Assembly: GCF_001431625.1 (NCBI RefSeq)
Contig: NZ_LLXT01000081.1
Coordinates: 1 to 45,593 of the forward strand
Source: Stenotrophomonas geniculata ATCC 19374 = JCM 13324
Lineage (GTDB): Bacteria > Pseudomonadota > Gammaproteobacteria > Xanthomonadales > Xanthomonadaceae
Reading direction: 5' to 3'
DNA: 45,593 bases
In this document: positions 9,030 through 20,307 of the stretch, piece after piece
Numbering within the stretch: position 1 is the stretch's first letter
Layout: each line of letters starts with the position of its first letter
Position numbers and translations under genes: made by a program
The notes under the pieces: model-generated
Told to the model about the DNA's origin: nothing
Database searches by the model: none
Seen by the model: only the letters and a program-made list of their open reading frames with translations

Positions 9030-10237
9030 TGAGTCAGAAGGTCATGATCACCCGCGTCGCCACCGTGCTCCTGATGGGCATGGCCCTGAGCGGCTGCAGC
9101 ACCGTGAAGGGCTGGTTCGCCGGCAAGGACGCGGCCGCGAAGAAGGCACAGGAACCGGCTGAGCTGGTCAAGTTCGAGCCGACCCTGAAGGTCAACAAGG
9201 CCTGGTCGGTCAACCTCGGCAAGGGCGAGCGCCGCATCGGCGTGCGCCAGGGCCCGGCGGTGGCCAACGGCCACGTGTTCGCTGCGGCGCTCACCGGTGG
9301 CGTGCACGCCATCGACCTGCAGACCGGCAAGAAGGTCTGGACCTGGGAGCCGAAGAAGGAAAAGAAGAAGGCCAAGCTGCGCCTGTCCGGCGGCCCGGGG
9401 GTCGGTGAGAACCTGGTCGTGATCGGCACGCTGGATGGCCAGGTCATCGCCCTGGACATCAACGACGGCAGCGAGAAGTGGCGCGCCCGTGTTCCGGGTG
9501 AAGTCATCGCCGCGCCGGCCATCGCCCAGGGCGCGGTCTACGTGCGCAGCAATGACGGCCGCATCACCGCGTTCGATGCCGGCAACGGCACCCAGAAGTG
9601 GTTCAACCCAAGCGAGCTGCCGGCACTGACCGTGCGTGGCAACGCGCCGGTGGTGACCGGCCCGGGCGTGCTGTTCATCGGCAAGGACGAGGGCGCGGTT
9701 GCCGCCCTGGCCCAGCAGGATGGCCGCACCCTGTGGGAACAGAACGTGGGCAACGGTGAAGGCCGGACCGAGCTGGAGCGCATGGCGGATGTCGACGGCG
9801 CGCCGGTGCTGGATGGCAACACCCTGTTCGTGAGCAGCTTCAAGAACCAGACGATGGCCATCGAAGGCCCGACCGGTCGCCCGCTGTGGGCGCGCGACCA
9901 TGGCGGTGCCGGTGGTGTGGCGGTCTCGTCTGGCAATGTGTTCGTCACCGACAACAAGGGCGGCGTGTTCGGCCTGGACAAGGCCAGCGGCGCAGCGATG
10001 TGGTCGCAGACCGCATTGGCCCGTCGCTCGCTGACCGGTCCGGCACTGCACGGCGACTATGTCGTGGTCGGCGACTACAAGGGATACGTGCACTGGTTGC
10101 AGACCTCCGATGGTGCGATGGCGGCACGGGCGAAAAGTGGCGGCGACGCGCTGCTGGCCCAGCCGGTCGTCGTAGACGGGGTGCTGCTGGTGCAGAACGT
10201 TGATGGCAAGCTGACCGCCTTCCGGTTGGCAAATTAA
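9029..10237 (+). CDS. bamB: Outer membrane assembly lipoprotein BamB
   Basis: A 402-residue beta-propeller lipoprotein of the BAM complex, which folds outer-membrane proteins. The signal peptide ends in lipobox LSGC (C near residue 23). Repeated PQQ-type blades are visible, such as [40 protein letters not shown] and [13 protein letters not shown]. Start is ATG at 9029, overlapping the yfgM stop; an in-frame TTG three bases earlier is less likely. It is followed 17 bp later by der, the usual neighbour. Confidence 0.96.
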   Translation: MSQKVMITRVATVLLMGMALSGCSTVKGWFAGKDAAAKKAQEPAELVKFEPTLKVNKAWSVNLGKGERRIGVRQGPAVANGHVFAAALTGGVHAIDLQTGKKVWTWEPKKEKKKAKLRLSGGPGVGENLVVIGTLDGQVIALDINDGSEKWRARVPGEVIAAPAIAQGAVYVRSNDGRITAFDAGNGTQKWFNPSELPALTVRGNAPVVTGPGVLFIGKDEGAVAALAQQDGRTLWEQNVGNGEGRTELERMADVDGAPVLDGNTLFVSSFKNQTMAIEGPTGRPLWARDHGGAGGVAVSSGNVFVTDNKGGVFGLDKASGAAMWSQTALARRSLTGPALHGDYVVVGDYKGYVHWLQTSDGAMAARAKSGGDALLAQPVVVDGVLLVQNVDGKLTAFRLAN

Positions 10238-10254
10238 AAATTGGAGTAATCGCG

Positions 10255-11652
10255 ATGCTGCCTTTGGTCGCCCTGGTTGGACGGCCGAATGTCGGCAAGT
10301 CGACTATTTTCAATGCGCTTACGCGCACCCGTGACGCGCTGGTCCATGACCAGCCCGGCGTCACCCGCGACCGCAACTACGGCGTCTGCCGCCTCGACGA
10401 GGACAACCATTTCCTCGTCGTGGATACCGGCGGTATCGCGGAAGAGGAAGAGGGTCTGGCAGGGGCTACCACCCGCCAGGCCCGCGCCGCTGCGGCGGAA
10501 GCCGACCTGATCCTGTTCGTGGTTGACGCCCGTGAGGGTACGTCGGCGATGGACGACGAGATCCTGGCCTGGCTGCGCAAGCTGTCGCGCCCGACGCTGC
10601 TTCTGATCAACAAGATCGACGGCACCGACGAGGACACCGTGCGTTCGGAGTTCGCCCGTTACGGCTTCGGCGAGATGCTGACCGTGTCGGCTGCGCACCG
10701 CCAGGGACTGGACGACCTGCTGGACGAGGTGGTCCAGCGCCTGCCGGAAGAAGGCAGTGGCGAAGAGCTGGACAACGATCCGAACCGCATCCGCATCGCC
10801 TTCGTCGGCCGCCCGAACGTGGGCAAGTCGACGCTGGTCAACCGCATTCTCGGCGAGGAGCGCATGATCGCCTCCGACGTGCCGGGCACCACCCGCGACT
10901 CGATCGCGGTGGACCTGGAGCGTGACGGCCGCGAATACCGCCTGATCGATACCGCCGGCCTGCGTCGTCGTTCGCGCGTGGACGAGGTCGTCGAGAAGTT
11001 CTCGGTGGTCAAGACCATGCAGTCGATCGAGCAGTGCCAGGTGGCCGTGCTGATGCTCGACGCCACCGAAGGCGTGACCGACCAGGACGCCACCGTGCTC
11101 GGTGCCGTGCTCGACGCCGGCCGTGCGCTGGTGATCGCCATCAACAAGTGGGATGGCCTGACCGAGTACCAGCGCGAGCAGGCGGAAACCATGCTGTCGC
11201 TGAAGCTGGGCTTCGTGCCGTGGGCTGAATCGGTCCGCATCTCGGCCAAGCACGGCTCGGGCCTGCGTGAGCTGTTCCGTGCGGTGCACCGCGCGCACGA
11301 ATCGGCGAACAAGACCTTCACCACCAGCGAAGTGAACAAGGCGCTGGAAGTAGCCTACGAGACCAACCCGCCGCCGACCATCCGCGGCCACGTCTCCAAG
11401 CTGCGCTACGTGCACCCGGCCGGCTCCAATCCGCCGACCTTCATCGTGCACGGCACGCGCCTGAAGGAGCTGCAGGAATCCTACAAGCGCTACCTGGAGA
11501 ACTTCTTCCGCAAGCGCTTCAAGCTGATCGGCACGCCGGTGAGCTTCATCTTCCGCGAGGGTACCAACCCGTACGAGGGCAAGAAGAACGTCCTCACCGA
11601 GCGGCAGGTCAAGGCCAAGCGGCGCTTGATGAAGCACGTCAAGGGCAAGTGA
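10255..11652 (+). CDS. der: Ribosome assembly GTPase Der (EngA)
   Basis: A 465-residue double-Era GTPase needed for 50S subunit maturation. Both G1 loops are intact: [14 protein letters not shown] in domain 1 and [14 protein letters not shown] in domain 2. G4 motifs NKID and NKWD are present, and a C-terminal KH-like domain binds rRNA (about 370-450). It ends the rlmN-to-der run, followed by a strong terminator. Confidence 0.98.
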   Translation: MLPLVALVGRPNVGKSTIFNALTRTRDALVHDQPGVTRDRNYGVCRLDEDNHFLVVDTGGIAEEEEGLAGATTRQARAAAAEADLILFVVDAREGTSAMDDEILAWLRKLSRPTLLLINKIDGTDEDTVRSEFARYGFGEMLTVSAAHRQGLDDLLDEVVQRLPEEGSGEELDNDPNRIRIAFVGRPNVGKSTLVNRILGEERMIASDVPGTTRDSIAVDLERDGREYRLIDTAGLRRRSRVDEVVEKFSVVKTMQSIEQCQVAVLMLDATEGVTDQDATVLGAVLDAGRALVIAINKWDGLTEYQREQAETMLSLKLGFVPWAESVRISAKHGSGLRELFRAVHRAHESANKTFTTSEVNKALEVAYETNPPPTIRGHVSKLRYVHPAGSNPPTFIVHGTRLKELQESYKRYLENFFRKRFKLIGTPVSFIFREGTNPYEGKKNVLTERQVKAKRRLMKHVKGK

Positions 11653-11661
11653 TTCACGGGG

Positions 11662-11686
11662 AGGCGGCCGCAGGGCCGCCTTTTTC
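11662..11686 (+). terminator. Rho-independent terminator of the der operon
   Basis: AGGCGGCC-GCAG-GGCCGCCT followed directly by TTTTT, starting 9 bp after the der stop codon. Confidence 0.85.
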
Positions 11687-11704
11687 GTTGCGGCGAACCG
11701 GTCT

Positions 11705-11788
11705 GTAGAGCCGAGCCCATGCTCGGCTGCTTTTCGCGGATTGACGAGGCGCGCTGCGTGCGTCAGCCGAGCATGGGCTCGGCTCTAC
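11705..11788. repeat. Head-to-head pair of GTAG (SMAG) REPs
   Basis: GTAGAGCCGAGCCCATGCTC on one side and its inverted copy ending GGCTCGGCTCTAC on the other, about 30 bp apart. The stop codon of the neighbouring minus-strand gene lies within the last unit. Confidence 0.85.
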
Positions 11789-12546
11789 AGATCTCGATCT
11801 GGGCGACCGCCGCGACGTGCGCGGCAATGTGGCAAGGCGCATGGGATGCTGCGGGGTGCGGCCATCATCGATTCCGGCAGCCGCGCCTGCTCCGTGATGC
11901 TTGCCCAGACCAGGGTGGTACCCAATGCTCCTGCCAGGTACGCCACCGACACCGCCCCGGTCACCAGGCCTGCGGCATGCTCCAGCCACGGAAGGAGTCG
12001 GCAATACCTCCGTGCCCAGCGCAGATGGCTGCCGAGCCATGCCATCAGCAGGCCGAGCGACAGCGCGACGCCGCTCAGGCCGGCCACGTAAGCGGCCTTG
12101 GTGCCAGTGTCGGCAACGAGGCCGGTAAGCAGGGCAGCCACCGCGAACTGCAGCATCCAGTTGCTGGTGCTGGCGAGCGCCAACAGGCATCCAGCCTCGG
12201 CGTGCGGCCAACGGGAGCGGGCCCTCAGGCCCCAGGGCATCTGCAGCGAAAGCGGAGAGAGGGTGGTCAGCCCGGCATCGCGCAGGCACATGCCCGCCAG
12301 GCGCAACAGCAGGAGGCAGCCCGTGCACTGCATCGCCAGCGTCCACAGGCCGCGGTTTCCCAGCATGGCCGCTGCAACGAAAGCCATGGCGCAGATGACG
12401 CCCGTACCGATGGCGATACCGAACGACGCGGCCATGGCGGCGTGCCCGCCCGCGCCCATTGCGGTGCGCAGGATCTTCGCGTGATTGGAAGCAGGCAGGA
12501 GCATGGCGAAGCCGTACAGCACCGCGACGATGAAGAACTGCTGCAC
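11785..12546 (-). CDS. LysE/RhtB-like membrane exporter (divergent member)
   Basis: A 253-residue polytopic membrane protein with about six hydrophobic segments (FFIVAVLYGFAMLLPASNHA, then GIAIGTGVICAMAFVAAAML) and the length of LysE-family amino-acid exporters. The proline-glycine pair normally seen in the first helix (SPGPDF) is replaced by LPASNHA, so substrate handling may differ. The C-terminal 30 residues are basic and non-hydrophobic and run into a REP element, suggesting an extended or replaced tail. A second, canonical LysE gene is just upstream in the same direction and shares a promoter motif. Confidence 0.65.
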   Translation of the reverse strand: MQQFFIVAVLYGFAMLLPASNHAKILRTAMGAGGHAAMAASFGIAIGTGVICAMAFVAAAMLGNRGLWTLAMQCTGCLLLLRLAGMCLRDAGLTTLSPLSLQMPWGLRARSRWPHAEAGCLLALASTSNWMLQFAVAALLTGLVADTGTKAAYVAGLSGVALSLGLLMAWLGSHLRWARRYCRLLPWLEHAAGLVTGAVSVAYLAGALGTTLVWASITEQARLPESMMAAPRSIPCALPHCRARRGGRPDRDL

Positions 12547-12603
12547 GTAAACCTGCCACCGACCTACAGAAAGTGCCGAGTGTGGGTTGGTGCGGACGCG
12601 CCG

Positions 12604-12618
12604 TATTGAACGCTATTG
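12604..12618. promoter_or_regulatory. Direct-repeat motif TATTG-N5-TATTG, copy 1
   Basis: TATTGAACGCTATTG lies 58 bp upstream of the first exporter start. A second copy differing by one base lies 55 bp upstream of the neighbouring exporter. Two half-sites ten bases apart are the usual layout for AraC-family binding, and an AraC gene adjoins. Confidence 0.5.
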
Positions 12619-12640
12619 CGACAGGCGCGAATCGCCGGCA

Positions 12641-13276
12641 TCAGCCCACCCACAGCGACACGACGATCCACAGCGCCAGCGCAATCATCAGGAGCCCTGC
12701 GGTGCGCTCCAGCCAGGGCAGGGCGCGTGCGAATCGGCCCAGCACCCACGGGTGGCCGACCAGCGCGGCTACCAGCAGATCCCATAGCAGGACGATGCCG
12801 AACATCCACGCGCCATAGAAGAACTTCGTTGCGGTGCCGGCCTGCGGACCGTTGAGCATTGCCGCCAACGTTGCGTAGAACAGCGCATTCTTCGGGTTCA
12901 GCAGCGCAGACAGGGCGCCCAGCCCTGCCGCCTTCCACCATCCGTGGGCACCGTCCGCTCGCGATCCGGCGGCAGCGTCAGATGCCTGCAGCGTCGTCGA
13001 ACCCGCATGGCGCAGGAACAGCGTGCCGAGGTACAGCAGGAACCCGCAGCCCGCCAACTGCACCGCAATGAACCCTGCGCTACCTGCGCGCAGCATGGCC
13101 ATTCCGGTGAAGGCGGCCACGATGAAGACGCCATTTCCGAGGGCGATGCCTGCGCAGGCGCCACTGGCGGTGCGCCAGCCAGAGGTGATCGCAGTGCGCG
13201 CAACAAGGAAGAAGTCGGGGCCGGGTGAGAGCAGGGCGAGAAAATGTACGGTGGCGATGACCAGGAACTGTTCCAT
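12641..13276 (-). CDS. LysE family amino-acid exporter
   Basis: A 211-residue LysE/RhtB translocator with the family signature LSPGPDFFLVARTAI in the first helix and SGACAGIALGNGVFIVAAF in the second; six membrane segments are evident. NPKNALFY in the middle is also typical. The family exports amino acids or related metabolites by proton exchange; the substrate cannot be read from sequence. Downstream of an AraC-type regulator gene on the same strand, 74 bp apart, with a shared regulatory motif in between. Confidence 0.88.
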   Translation of the reverse strand: MEQFLVIATVHFLALLSPGPDFFLVARTAITSGWRTASGACAGIALGNGVFIVAAFTGMAMLRAGSAGFIAVQLAGCGFLLYLGTLFLRHAGSTTLQASDAAAGSRADGAHGWWKAAGLGALSALLNPKNALFYATLAAMLNGPQAGTATKFFYGAWMFGIVLLWDLLVAALVGHPWVLGRFARALPWLERTAGLLMIALALWIVVSLWVG

Positions 13277-13330
13277 CGGGTCCGGCGGCGGCTGGCGGGG
13301 GCGCCAGTGTGGGGATGCGCCGCGCGATGG

Positions 13331-13345
13331 TATTGAACGTTATTG
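13331..13345. promoter_or_regulatory. Direct-repeat motif TATTG-N5-TATTG, copy 2
   Basis: TATTGAACGTTATTG lies between the stop codon of the AraC gene and the second exporter start (55 bp upstream of that start). See copy 1 at 12604-12618. Confidence 0.5.
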
Positions 13346-13350
13346 CAGGC

Positions 13351-14166
13351 TCAGCGCCGGTACTGGCCCGGGGTCGCACCGGCGTGGGCCTTGAAGACCC
13401 GCTGGAAATGGCTCTGGTCGGCGAACCCCAATGCATGGGCGACCACGGCCAGTGCCTGCCCTTCGCACAGCCGCCGCCGGGCCTCCTGGATGCGCTGGTC
13501 GATCTGCCAGGCGTGCGGGGTCAGGCCCGTGGCACGCCGGAAGGCGCGGATCAGCTGGTAACGGCTCATGCCTGCCAGCGATGCCAGCTCCTGCAGGGCC
13601 GGGGTGTGTTCGAGCCGCTGGCGCAGAACGTCCATCACCGGCTGCAGCCGCTGCTGTAATGCGGCATCTTCAGGCGGGCCAGCCACGGCTACACCATCGT
13701 GTTCATCCAGATCGCCGACGAACGCGATCAGGGCAGCTTCCTTGACGCTGACCGGATCGTCGGAGAACAGCGTCTGGTTGAGCTGGCAGTACTGCTGGTA
13801 GCGCGCACGATGGTTGGAAATCCGGATCGGTTCCTGCTGCCAGTCGGGTTCGGGCAGGTAGTCATACTCAGCGCGGACCTCGGCCATCCAGCGCGCGTCC
13901 AGATGCAGCATCTGGTAGCTCCAGACCTGGCCGGGCAGGGGGTTGCAGGCATGCACGCGGCCTGCAGGTACGCCGACCAGGCTGCCAGGCTGCAGCAGGC
14001 GCGGTCCTTCCACAGCACCGGTGAACAGGCTGCTGCCGGCGTCCACGGCGCCGATCGAGAAGGTGTCATGGCTGTGCGGGCGATGGCAGGCGCGGCTGTC
14101 GCACGCCCGTCGGCTTTCGACGAAGGGCATGCGCGGGTCACGCCAGAATTCGGTGGCAGAGCGCAT
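13351..14166 (-). CDS. AraC-family regulator with cupin sensor domain
   Basis: A 271-residue regulator: an N-terminal AraC-type cupin domain beginning FVESRRACDSRACHRPHSHD, with the HSH metal or ligand pocket, and two C-terminal helix-turn-helix motifs (LQELASLAGMSRYQLIRAFR, then LAVVAHALGFADQSHFQRVF). A longer open frame extends to 14634 but reads as the antisense of the moeB-like gene; ATG at 14166 has a GGAA ribosome site, with ATG 14202 as an alternative. AraC regulators of this subgroup often control an adjacent LysE exporter, and both exporters here carry a direct-repeat motif. Confidence 0.85.
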   Translation of the reverse strand: MRSATEFWRDPRMPFVESRRACDSRACHRPHSHDTFSIGAVDAGSSLFTGAVEGPRLLQPGSLVGVPAGRVHACNPLPGQVWSYQMLHLDARWMAEVRAEYDYLPEPDWQQEPIRISNHRARYQQYCQLNQTLFSDDPVSVKEAALIAFVGDLDEHDGVAVAGPPEDAALQQRLQPVMDVLRQRLEHTPALQELASLAGMSRYQLIRAFRRATGLTPHAWQIDQRIQEARRRLCEGQALAVVAHALGFADQSHFQRVFKAHAGATPGQYRR

Positions 14167-14255
14167 GCAGCGGTTCCGGGATGCAGGGGGCAACGCCCGC
14201 ATGGTGCCATGTTCGGGGCAAGGCGCGGCGAAGGTGTCTGCGCGATAATGCGGCC

Positions 14256-15392
14256 ATGAGCATCCAAGAGCTTTCCCCCGCGCAGGCACGCGAGCGCCTG
14301 GCCCACGGCGCGGTGCTGATCGATGTGCGCGAGGCCCACGAACGGGCCGGAGGCATGGCCGAGGGCGCGCGCGGCGTGGCCAAGGGCGAGCTGCAGGCCG
14401 ACCCGGTCGCGCATCTGCCGCGGCACGACCAGGAGATCCTGCTGATCTGCCAGAGCGGCAGGCGCTCGGTCGATGCCGCGCAGTTCCTGCTGGATGCCGG
14501 CTACACCCAGGTCGCTTCCGTGACGGGCGGCACCGTGGCCTGGCGCGAGCAGTCGCTACCGCTGGTGCAGCCGCTGGCCAGCGCCGCCGACCGCGATTTC
14601 TTTGATCGCTATTCGCGGCATCTGCTGTTGCCACAGGTAGGCGAGGCCGGCCAGCGCCGGTTGCAGCAGTCGCGCGTGCTGGTGCTGGGCGCGGGCGGGC
14701 TGGGTGCCCCGGCCGGCTTCTACCTGGCCGCCGCGGGGGTAGGGCGCCTGCGCTTCGCCGACCACGACCGCGTGGAGCGCAGCAACCTGCACCGGCAGAT
14801 CGTGCATACCGAAGCCAGCGTCGGCCAGCTCAAGGTCGATTCGGCGCGCGAGCGGCTGCTGGCGCTGAACCCGTCGATCGAGGTCGAGGCCGTGCCCGAG
14901 CGGGTCACCTCCGAGAACGTGGATGCGCTGCTGGAGGGAGTGGACGTGGTGCTGGACGGCTCGGACAACTTCCCGCTGCGCTACCTGCTCAACGACGCCT
15001 GCATCAAGCACGCCAAGCCGCTGGTGTATGCCGCCATCGAGCGCTTCGACGGCCAGGTCAGCGTGTTTGATGCCGGTCGCCAGCGTGGCGTGGCACCGTG
15101 CTATCGCTGCCTGTTCCCGGAACCGCCGCCGCCGGAGTTCGCGCCGAACTGTTCCGAGGCCGGGGTGCTGGGTGTGCTGCCCGGCCTGGCCGGCGTGCTG
15201 CAGGCCACCGAGGTGCTGAAGCTGCTGCTGGGCATCGGTGAGCCGCTGGTGGGGCGGCTGCTGCGCTTCGATGCGCTGGGCATGCGCTTCCGCGAGACCG
15301 GCATCCGGCCGGACCCGCATTGCCCGGTGTGTGCGCCGGGCGTGCCGTTCCCGGGGTATATCGATTACGCCGCGTTTTGCCGGGGTGGGTAA
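14256..15392 (+). CDS. moeB: Rhodanese-MoeB/ThiF fusion, sulfur-carrier adenylyltransferase
   Basis: A 378-residue fusion: N-terminal rhodanese (about 1-105, active-site cysteine in LLICQSGRRS) and C-terminal MoeB/ThiF adenylyltransferase (about 120-370). The nucleotide-binding motif is VLVLGAGGLGAPAGFYL, followed by DHDRVERSNLHRQ, and two zinc cysteine pairs, CYRC and CPVC, are present. Such proteins adenylate the C-terminal glycine of MoaD/ThiS-like carriers; the rhodanese can supply the sulfur. Bacterial MoeZ has the domains in the opposite order. Start taken at 14256 (MSIQELSPAQARERL), which follows the divergent AraC gene. Confidence 0.88.
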   Translation: MSIQELSPAQARERLAHGAVLIDVREAHERAGGMAEGARGVAKGELQADPVAHLPRHDQEILLICQSGRRSVDAAQFLLDAGYTQVASVTGGTVAWREQSLPLVQPLASAADRDFFDRYSRHLLLPQVGEAGQRRLQQSRVLVLGAGGLGAPAGFYLAAAGVGRLRFADHDRVERSNLHRQIVHTEASVGQLKVDSARERLLALNPSIEVEAVPERVTSENVDALLEGVDVVLDGSDNFPLRYLLNDACIKHAKPLVYAAIERFDGQVSVFDAGRQRGVAPCYRCLFPEPPPPEFAPNCSEAGVLGVLPGLAGVLQATEVLKLLLGIGEPLVGRLLRFDALGMRFRETGIRPDPHCPVCAPGVPFPGYIDYAAFCRGG

Positions 15393-15407
15393 CCCCGGCC
15401 GGGGATT

Positions 15408-15548
15408 CATCCACGCATGGCGTGGATCTACCGGGGCGCGGCGGCTGTGCGTCATCCACGCATGGCGTGGATCTACTGTAGAGCCGAGCCCATGCTCGGC
15501 TGCTTCTGGCCTCGGCACGAAGAGCAGCCGAGCGTGGGCTCGGCTCTA
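15408..15548. repeat. Cluster of four REP units
   Basis: Two copies of CATCCACGCATGGCGTGGAT (15408-15431 and 15453-15476, each ending CTAC) are followed by a head-to-head pair, GTAGAGCCGAGCCCATGCTC at 15479 and its inverse ending at 15548. This is the densest REP group in the window and mixes two sequence subfamilies. Confidence 0.85.
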
Positions 15549-15715
15549 CAGGTCATGGCGCCCACCCAAGCATGTGCATGGTTTCGGGATGATGCCGGGG
15601 GTCGCTCCCGGCATCGTTCCACCTCCAAGACAATCCGGCGCAACATGCGTGCTATTGCCGTCATCGGCATTGCTCTATTGTTGAACCCGATTCTGGATCT
15701 TGGGGAACACACCGC

Positions 15716-17548
15716 ATGGCGGTAGAAGCAGCGACCAGCGAGCTGGTCAAGGTCGTCGCCCTGCTGGGCGCGGCGGTGGTGATGGTGCCTTTGTTCCGCC
15801 GGGCCGGCCTGGGCTCGGTGCTGGGCTACTTCGCCGCTGGCCTGGCGATCGGACCGTTCGGGCTGGGCTGGTTCTCCGACCCGCAGGCGATCCTGCATAC
15901 CGCCGAACTCGGCGTGGTCATGTTCCTGTTCGTGATCGGCCTGGAAATGCGGCCCTCGCACCTGTGGAGCCTGCGTAAGGAGATCTTCGGGCTGGGCACG
16001 CTGCAGATCGCCACCTGCGCGCTGGTGCTGACCAGCATCGCCAAGCTGTTCGGCCTGCCGTGGCAGGTGGCCTTCATCGGCGCCACCGGCTTCGTGCTCA
16101 CCTCCACCGCGGTGGTGATGCAGCTGCTGGCCGAGCGCGGTGACATCGCGCTGCCGTCGGGGCAGAAGATCGTCTCCATCCTGCTGTTCGAAGACCTGCT
16201 GATCGTGCCGTTGCTGGCGCTGGTAGCCTGGATGGGCCCCAGTGCGGGCAGTGCCGATGGCGAGGGTTCGCGCTGGCTGTCGGTGGCGATCGGCGTGGGT
16301 GCCATCGTCGGCCTGGTGCTGGTCGGCCGCTTCCTGCTCAATCCGCTGTTCCGCGTGCTGGCCGAATCGAAGGCGCGCGAGGTGATGACCGCCGCCGCGC
16401 TGCTGGTGGTGCTGGGTGCGGCGCTGCTGATGCAGCTGTCGGGCCTGTCGATGGCGATGGGCGCGTTCCTGGCCGGCGTGCTGCTGAGCGAATCGACCTT
16501 CCGCCACCAGATCGAAGCGGACATCGAACCGTTCCGCGGCATCCTGCTCGGCCTGTTCTTCCTCAGCGTGGGCATGGCGCTGGACCTGGGCGTGGTGGCG
16601 GGCAACTGGCAGCTGATCCTCGGCCTGGTGCTGGCGTTGATGGCGGCCAAGGCGCTGTGCATCTACGTGGTCGCACGCATCATGGGCAGCGACCACGCGC
16701 AGGCGCTGGACCGTGGCGTGCTGATGGCGCAGGGCGGCGAATTCGCCTTCGTGTTGTTCTCCGCCGCGGCATCGGCCGGCGTGATCAACCTGGAGATCAA
16801 TGCCAACTTCACCGCGGTGGTGGTGCTGTCGATGGCGCTGACCCCGCTGGTGGTGCTGCTCTACAAGCGCATCGCGCCGAAGCCGACGGTGAACATGGAT
16901 GGCGTGGACGAGGCCGAGGGCCTGTCCGGCAGCGTGCTGCTGATCGGCTTCGGCCGCTTCGGCCAGGTCGCCAGCCAGTCGCTGCTGGCGCGCGACGTGG
17001 ACGTGACCATCATCGACAACGATGTGGAGATGATCCAGAGCGCCGCGCGGTTCGGCTTCAAGATCTATTACGGCGACGGCACGCGGTTGGATGTGCTGCA
17101 TGCTTCGGGCGCGGCCACCGCGCGTGCGATTGCGGTGTGCGTGGACAAGGCCGAGGCGGCCGATCGCATTGTTGAGCTGGTGTCGCACGAGTTCCCGCAG
17201 GCCAAGCTGATGGTGCGCTCGTTCGACCGCGAGCATTCGCTGCGGTTGATCCATGCCGGCGTCGATTTCCAGATCCGCGAGACGTTCGAGTCGGCGGTGC
17301 TGTTTGGCCAGGCCGCGCTGGTGGAGCTGGGTGCGGATGAGGACGACGCGATCGAGATTGCCGAGCAGATCCGGCGCCGCGATGCCGAGCGTTTCGAGTT
17401 GGAAATTGCTGGTGGTGGTTTGAATGCCGGCGCGCGGATGATCTACGGCAACAGCCCGCAGGGCGTGCCGACGCCGACGCCGTTCACCGCGCCGAAGCGC
17501 GAGAGCAAGACCCTGAACCCGCAGGATGTGCCGGAAGAGGAAGAATGA
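15716..17548 (+). CDS. Monovalent cation:proton antiporter-2 (KefB/KefC type)
   Basis: A 610-residue K+/H+ antiporter of the CPA2 family. About twelve membrane helices span 1-385 (SVLGYFAAGLAIGPFGLGW, then GVVMFLFVIGLEM), followed by a cytoplasmic RCK/TrkA-N domain with Rossmann start SVLLIGFGRFGQVASQSLL near 406. The tail after about 565 is low-complexity and ends in acidic residues. KefB/C of E. coli are gated by glutathione conjugates; whether this one is cannot be told, because no KefF/G ancillary gene is beside it. Start has a GGGGAAC ribosome site. Confidence 0.9.
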   Translation: MAVEAATSELVKVVALLGAAVVMVPLFRRAGLGSVLGYFAAGLAIGPFGLGWFSDPQAILHTAELGVVMFLFVIGLEMRPSHLWSLRKEIFGLGTLQIATCALVLTSIAKLFGLPWQVAFIGATGFVLTSTAVVMQLLAERGDIALPSGQKIVSILLFEDLLIVPLLALVAWMGPSAGSADGEGSRWLSVAIGVGAIVGLVLVGRFLLNPLFRVLAESKAREVMTAAALLVVLGAALLMQLSGLSMAMGAFLAGVLLSESTFRHQIEADIEPFRGILLGLFFLSVGMALDLGVVAGNWQLILGLVLALMAAKALCIYVVARIMGSDHAQALDRGVLMAQGGEFAFVLFSAAASAGVINLEINANFTAVVVLSMALTPLVVLLYKRIAPKPTVNMDGVDEAEGLSGSVLLIGFGRFGQVASQSLLARDVDVTIIDNDVEMIQSAARFGFKIYYGDGTRLDVLHASGAATARAIAVCVDKAEAADRIVELVSHEFPQAKLMVRSFDREHSLRLIHAGVDFQIRETFESAVLFGQAALVELGADEDDAIEIAEQIRRRDAERFELEIAGGGLNAGARMIYGNSPQGVPTPTPFTAPKRESKTLNPQDVPEEEE

Positions 17549-17562
17549 GGTGCCGCACACCG

Positions 17563-17635
17563 CGCTCGCCGGGCGTGGCCCGGCGCTACCGTGGTGCGCA
17601 CGGGTGGGGTAGCGCCGGGCCATGCCCGGCGAGCG
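17563..17635. repeat. Head-to-head pair of REP units, GCGCCGGGC subtype
   Basis: CGCTCGCCGGGCGTGGCCCG leads to GCGCTAC at 17563-17589, and the inverted copy starting GTAGCGCCGGGCCATGCCCG ends at 17635. The gap is about 20 bp. Confidence 0.85.
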
Positions 17636-17716
17636 CAGCGGCCGCCCGGATTGGCGGTGGGCGAGGGGGCCTGAATCGGGGACAATAGCGTCCCCGCCGC
17701 CCCACGCCTGCCTCCG

Positions 17717-18592
17717 ATGACCGATTCCGCCCCCCAGCATCCTGCCCGCATCCTTGATGGCCGCCGTATCGCCGAGGACCTGCTCGACAGCCTGAAGGTG
17801 CGCGTCGACGCCCGCGTGGCCGCCGGTGGCAGCCGTCCGGGCCTGGCCGTGGTGCTGGTCGGTGGCGACCCGGCCTCGACCGTGTACGTGCGCAACAAGC
17901 GCCGTGCCGCCGAGAAGGTCGGCATCGAGGCGCATGACTACGATCTGCCGGCCGGTACCACCGAGGCCGAGCTGCTCGACCTGATCGACCAGCTCAACGC
18001 CGATCCGAAGATCAACGGCATCCTGATCCAGCTGCCGCTGCCGGGCATCCCCGACGCGCGCCGGCTGATCCAGCGCATCGACCCGCGCAAGGACGTGGAC
18101 GGTTTCCACCCGGAAAACGTCGGCCACCTGGCCCTGCGCGAGTTCGGTCTGCGCCCGTGCACCCCGCGCGGCATCACCACGCTGCTGGGCCACACCGACC
18201 AGCCGGTACGTGGCCGCAACGCCACCATCGTCGGCGTGAGCAACCACGTCGGCCGCCCGATGGGCCTGGAGCTGCTGATCGCCGGCTGCACCGTCACAAG
18301 CTGCCACAAGTTCACCCCCAAGGACGTGCTGGAACAGGCCGTGCGCAACGCCGACATCCTGGTGGTGGCCGTGGGCCGCCCAGGCATCGTGCCGGGCGAG
18401 TGGGTGAAGCCGGGCGCGGTGGTGATCGATGTGGGCATCAACCGGTTGGATGACGGCCGGTTGGTGGGTGACGTCGGGTTTGAGGCGGCCGCCCAGCGAG
18501 CGAGCTGGATCACCCCGGTGCCGGGTGGCGTGGGCCCGATGACCGTGGCTACGTTGATGCAGAACACCCTGGAAGCGGCGGAAGCCTCCTGA
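17717..18592 (+). CDS. folD: Methylene-THF dehydrogenase / methenyl-THF cyclohydrolase
   Basis: A 291-residue bifunctional enzyme that interconverts 5,10-methylene-THF, 5,10-methenyl-THF and 10-formyl-THF. The catalytic Tyr-Lys motif is in [14 protein letters not shown], and the NADP-binding Rossmann turn is in [17 protein letters not shown]. The conserved GFHPENVG and ending [18 protein letters not shown] are present. Flanked by REP pairs on both sides; monocistronic. Confidence 0.97.
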   Translation: MTDSAPQHPARILDGRRIAEDLLDSLKVRVDARVAAGGSRPGLAVVLVGGDPASTVYVRNKRRAAEKVGIEAHDYDLPAGTTEAELLDLIDQLNADPKINGILIQLPLPGIPDARRLIQRIDPRKDVDGFHPENVGHLALREFGLRPCTPRGITTLLGHTDQPVRGRNATIVGVSNHVGRPMGLELLIAGCTVTSCHKFTPKDVLEQAVRNADILVVAVGRPGIVPGEWVKPGAVVIDVGINRLDDGRLVGDVGFEAAAQRASWITPVPGGVGPMTVATLMQNTLEAAEAS

Positions 18593-18594
18593 GG

Positions 18595-18663
18595 GTAGCG
18601 CCGGGCCATGCCCGGCGGATGTTTGCGGCGCCGCTGCGCTCGCCGGGCATGGCCCGGCGCTAC
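18595..18663. repeat. Head-to-head pair of REP units after folD
   Basis: GTAGCGCCGGGCCATGCCCG at 18595 and an inverted copy ending GGCCCGGCGCTAC at 18663. They start three bases after the folD stop and may act as its 3' processing structure. Confidence 0.85.
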
Positions 18664-18707
18664 CGGGGTTGCATTGATGCCCCGCGATTCCCGGCGACCC
18701 GCTCCTG

Positions 18708-18736
18708 GTAGGTGCCAACCAAGGTTGGCACCCACC
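18708..18736. repeat. Single GTAG REP, GTGCCAACC subtype
   Basis: GTAGGTGCCAACCAAGGTTG continues into GCACCCACC; the same subtype as the units at 27-131 and 1566-1586. It lies in the folD-guaB gap. Confidence 0.75.
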
Positions 18737-18789
18737 CAAACCCCCCTGAACCAATCACCGCCCGCGCGACACTGCGTCGCATCTACCCC

Positions 18790-20306
<1,517 letters not shown>

Positions 20307-20307
<1 letters not shown>

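Noticed and set aside
15473..18754. A very long minus-strand open frame opposite the antiporter and folD
   Set aside because: It lies over two well-supported genes and several REP units, and its composition is that of antisense frames.
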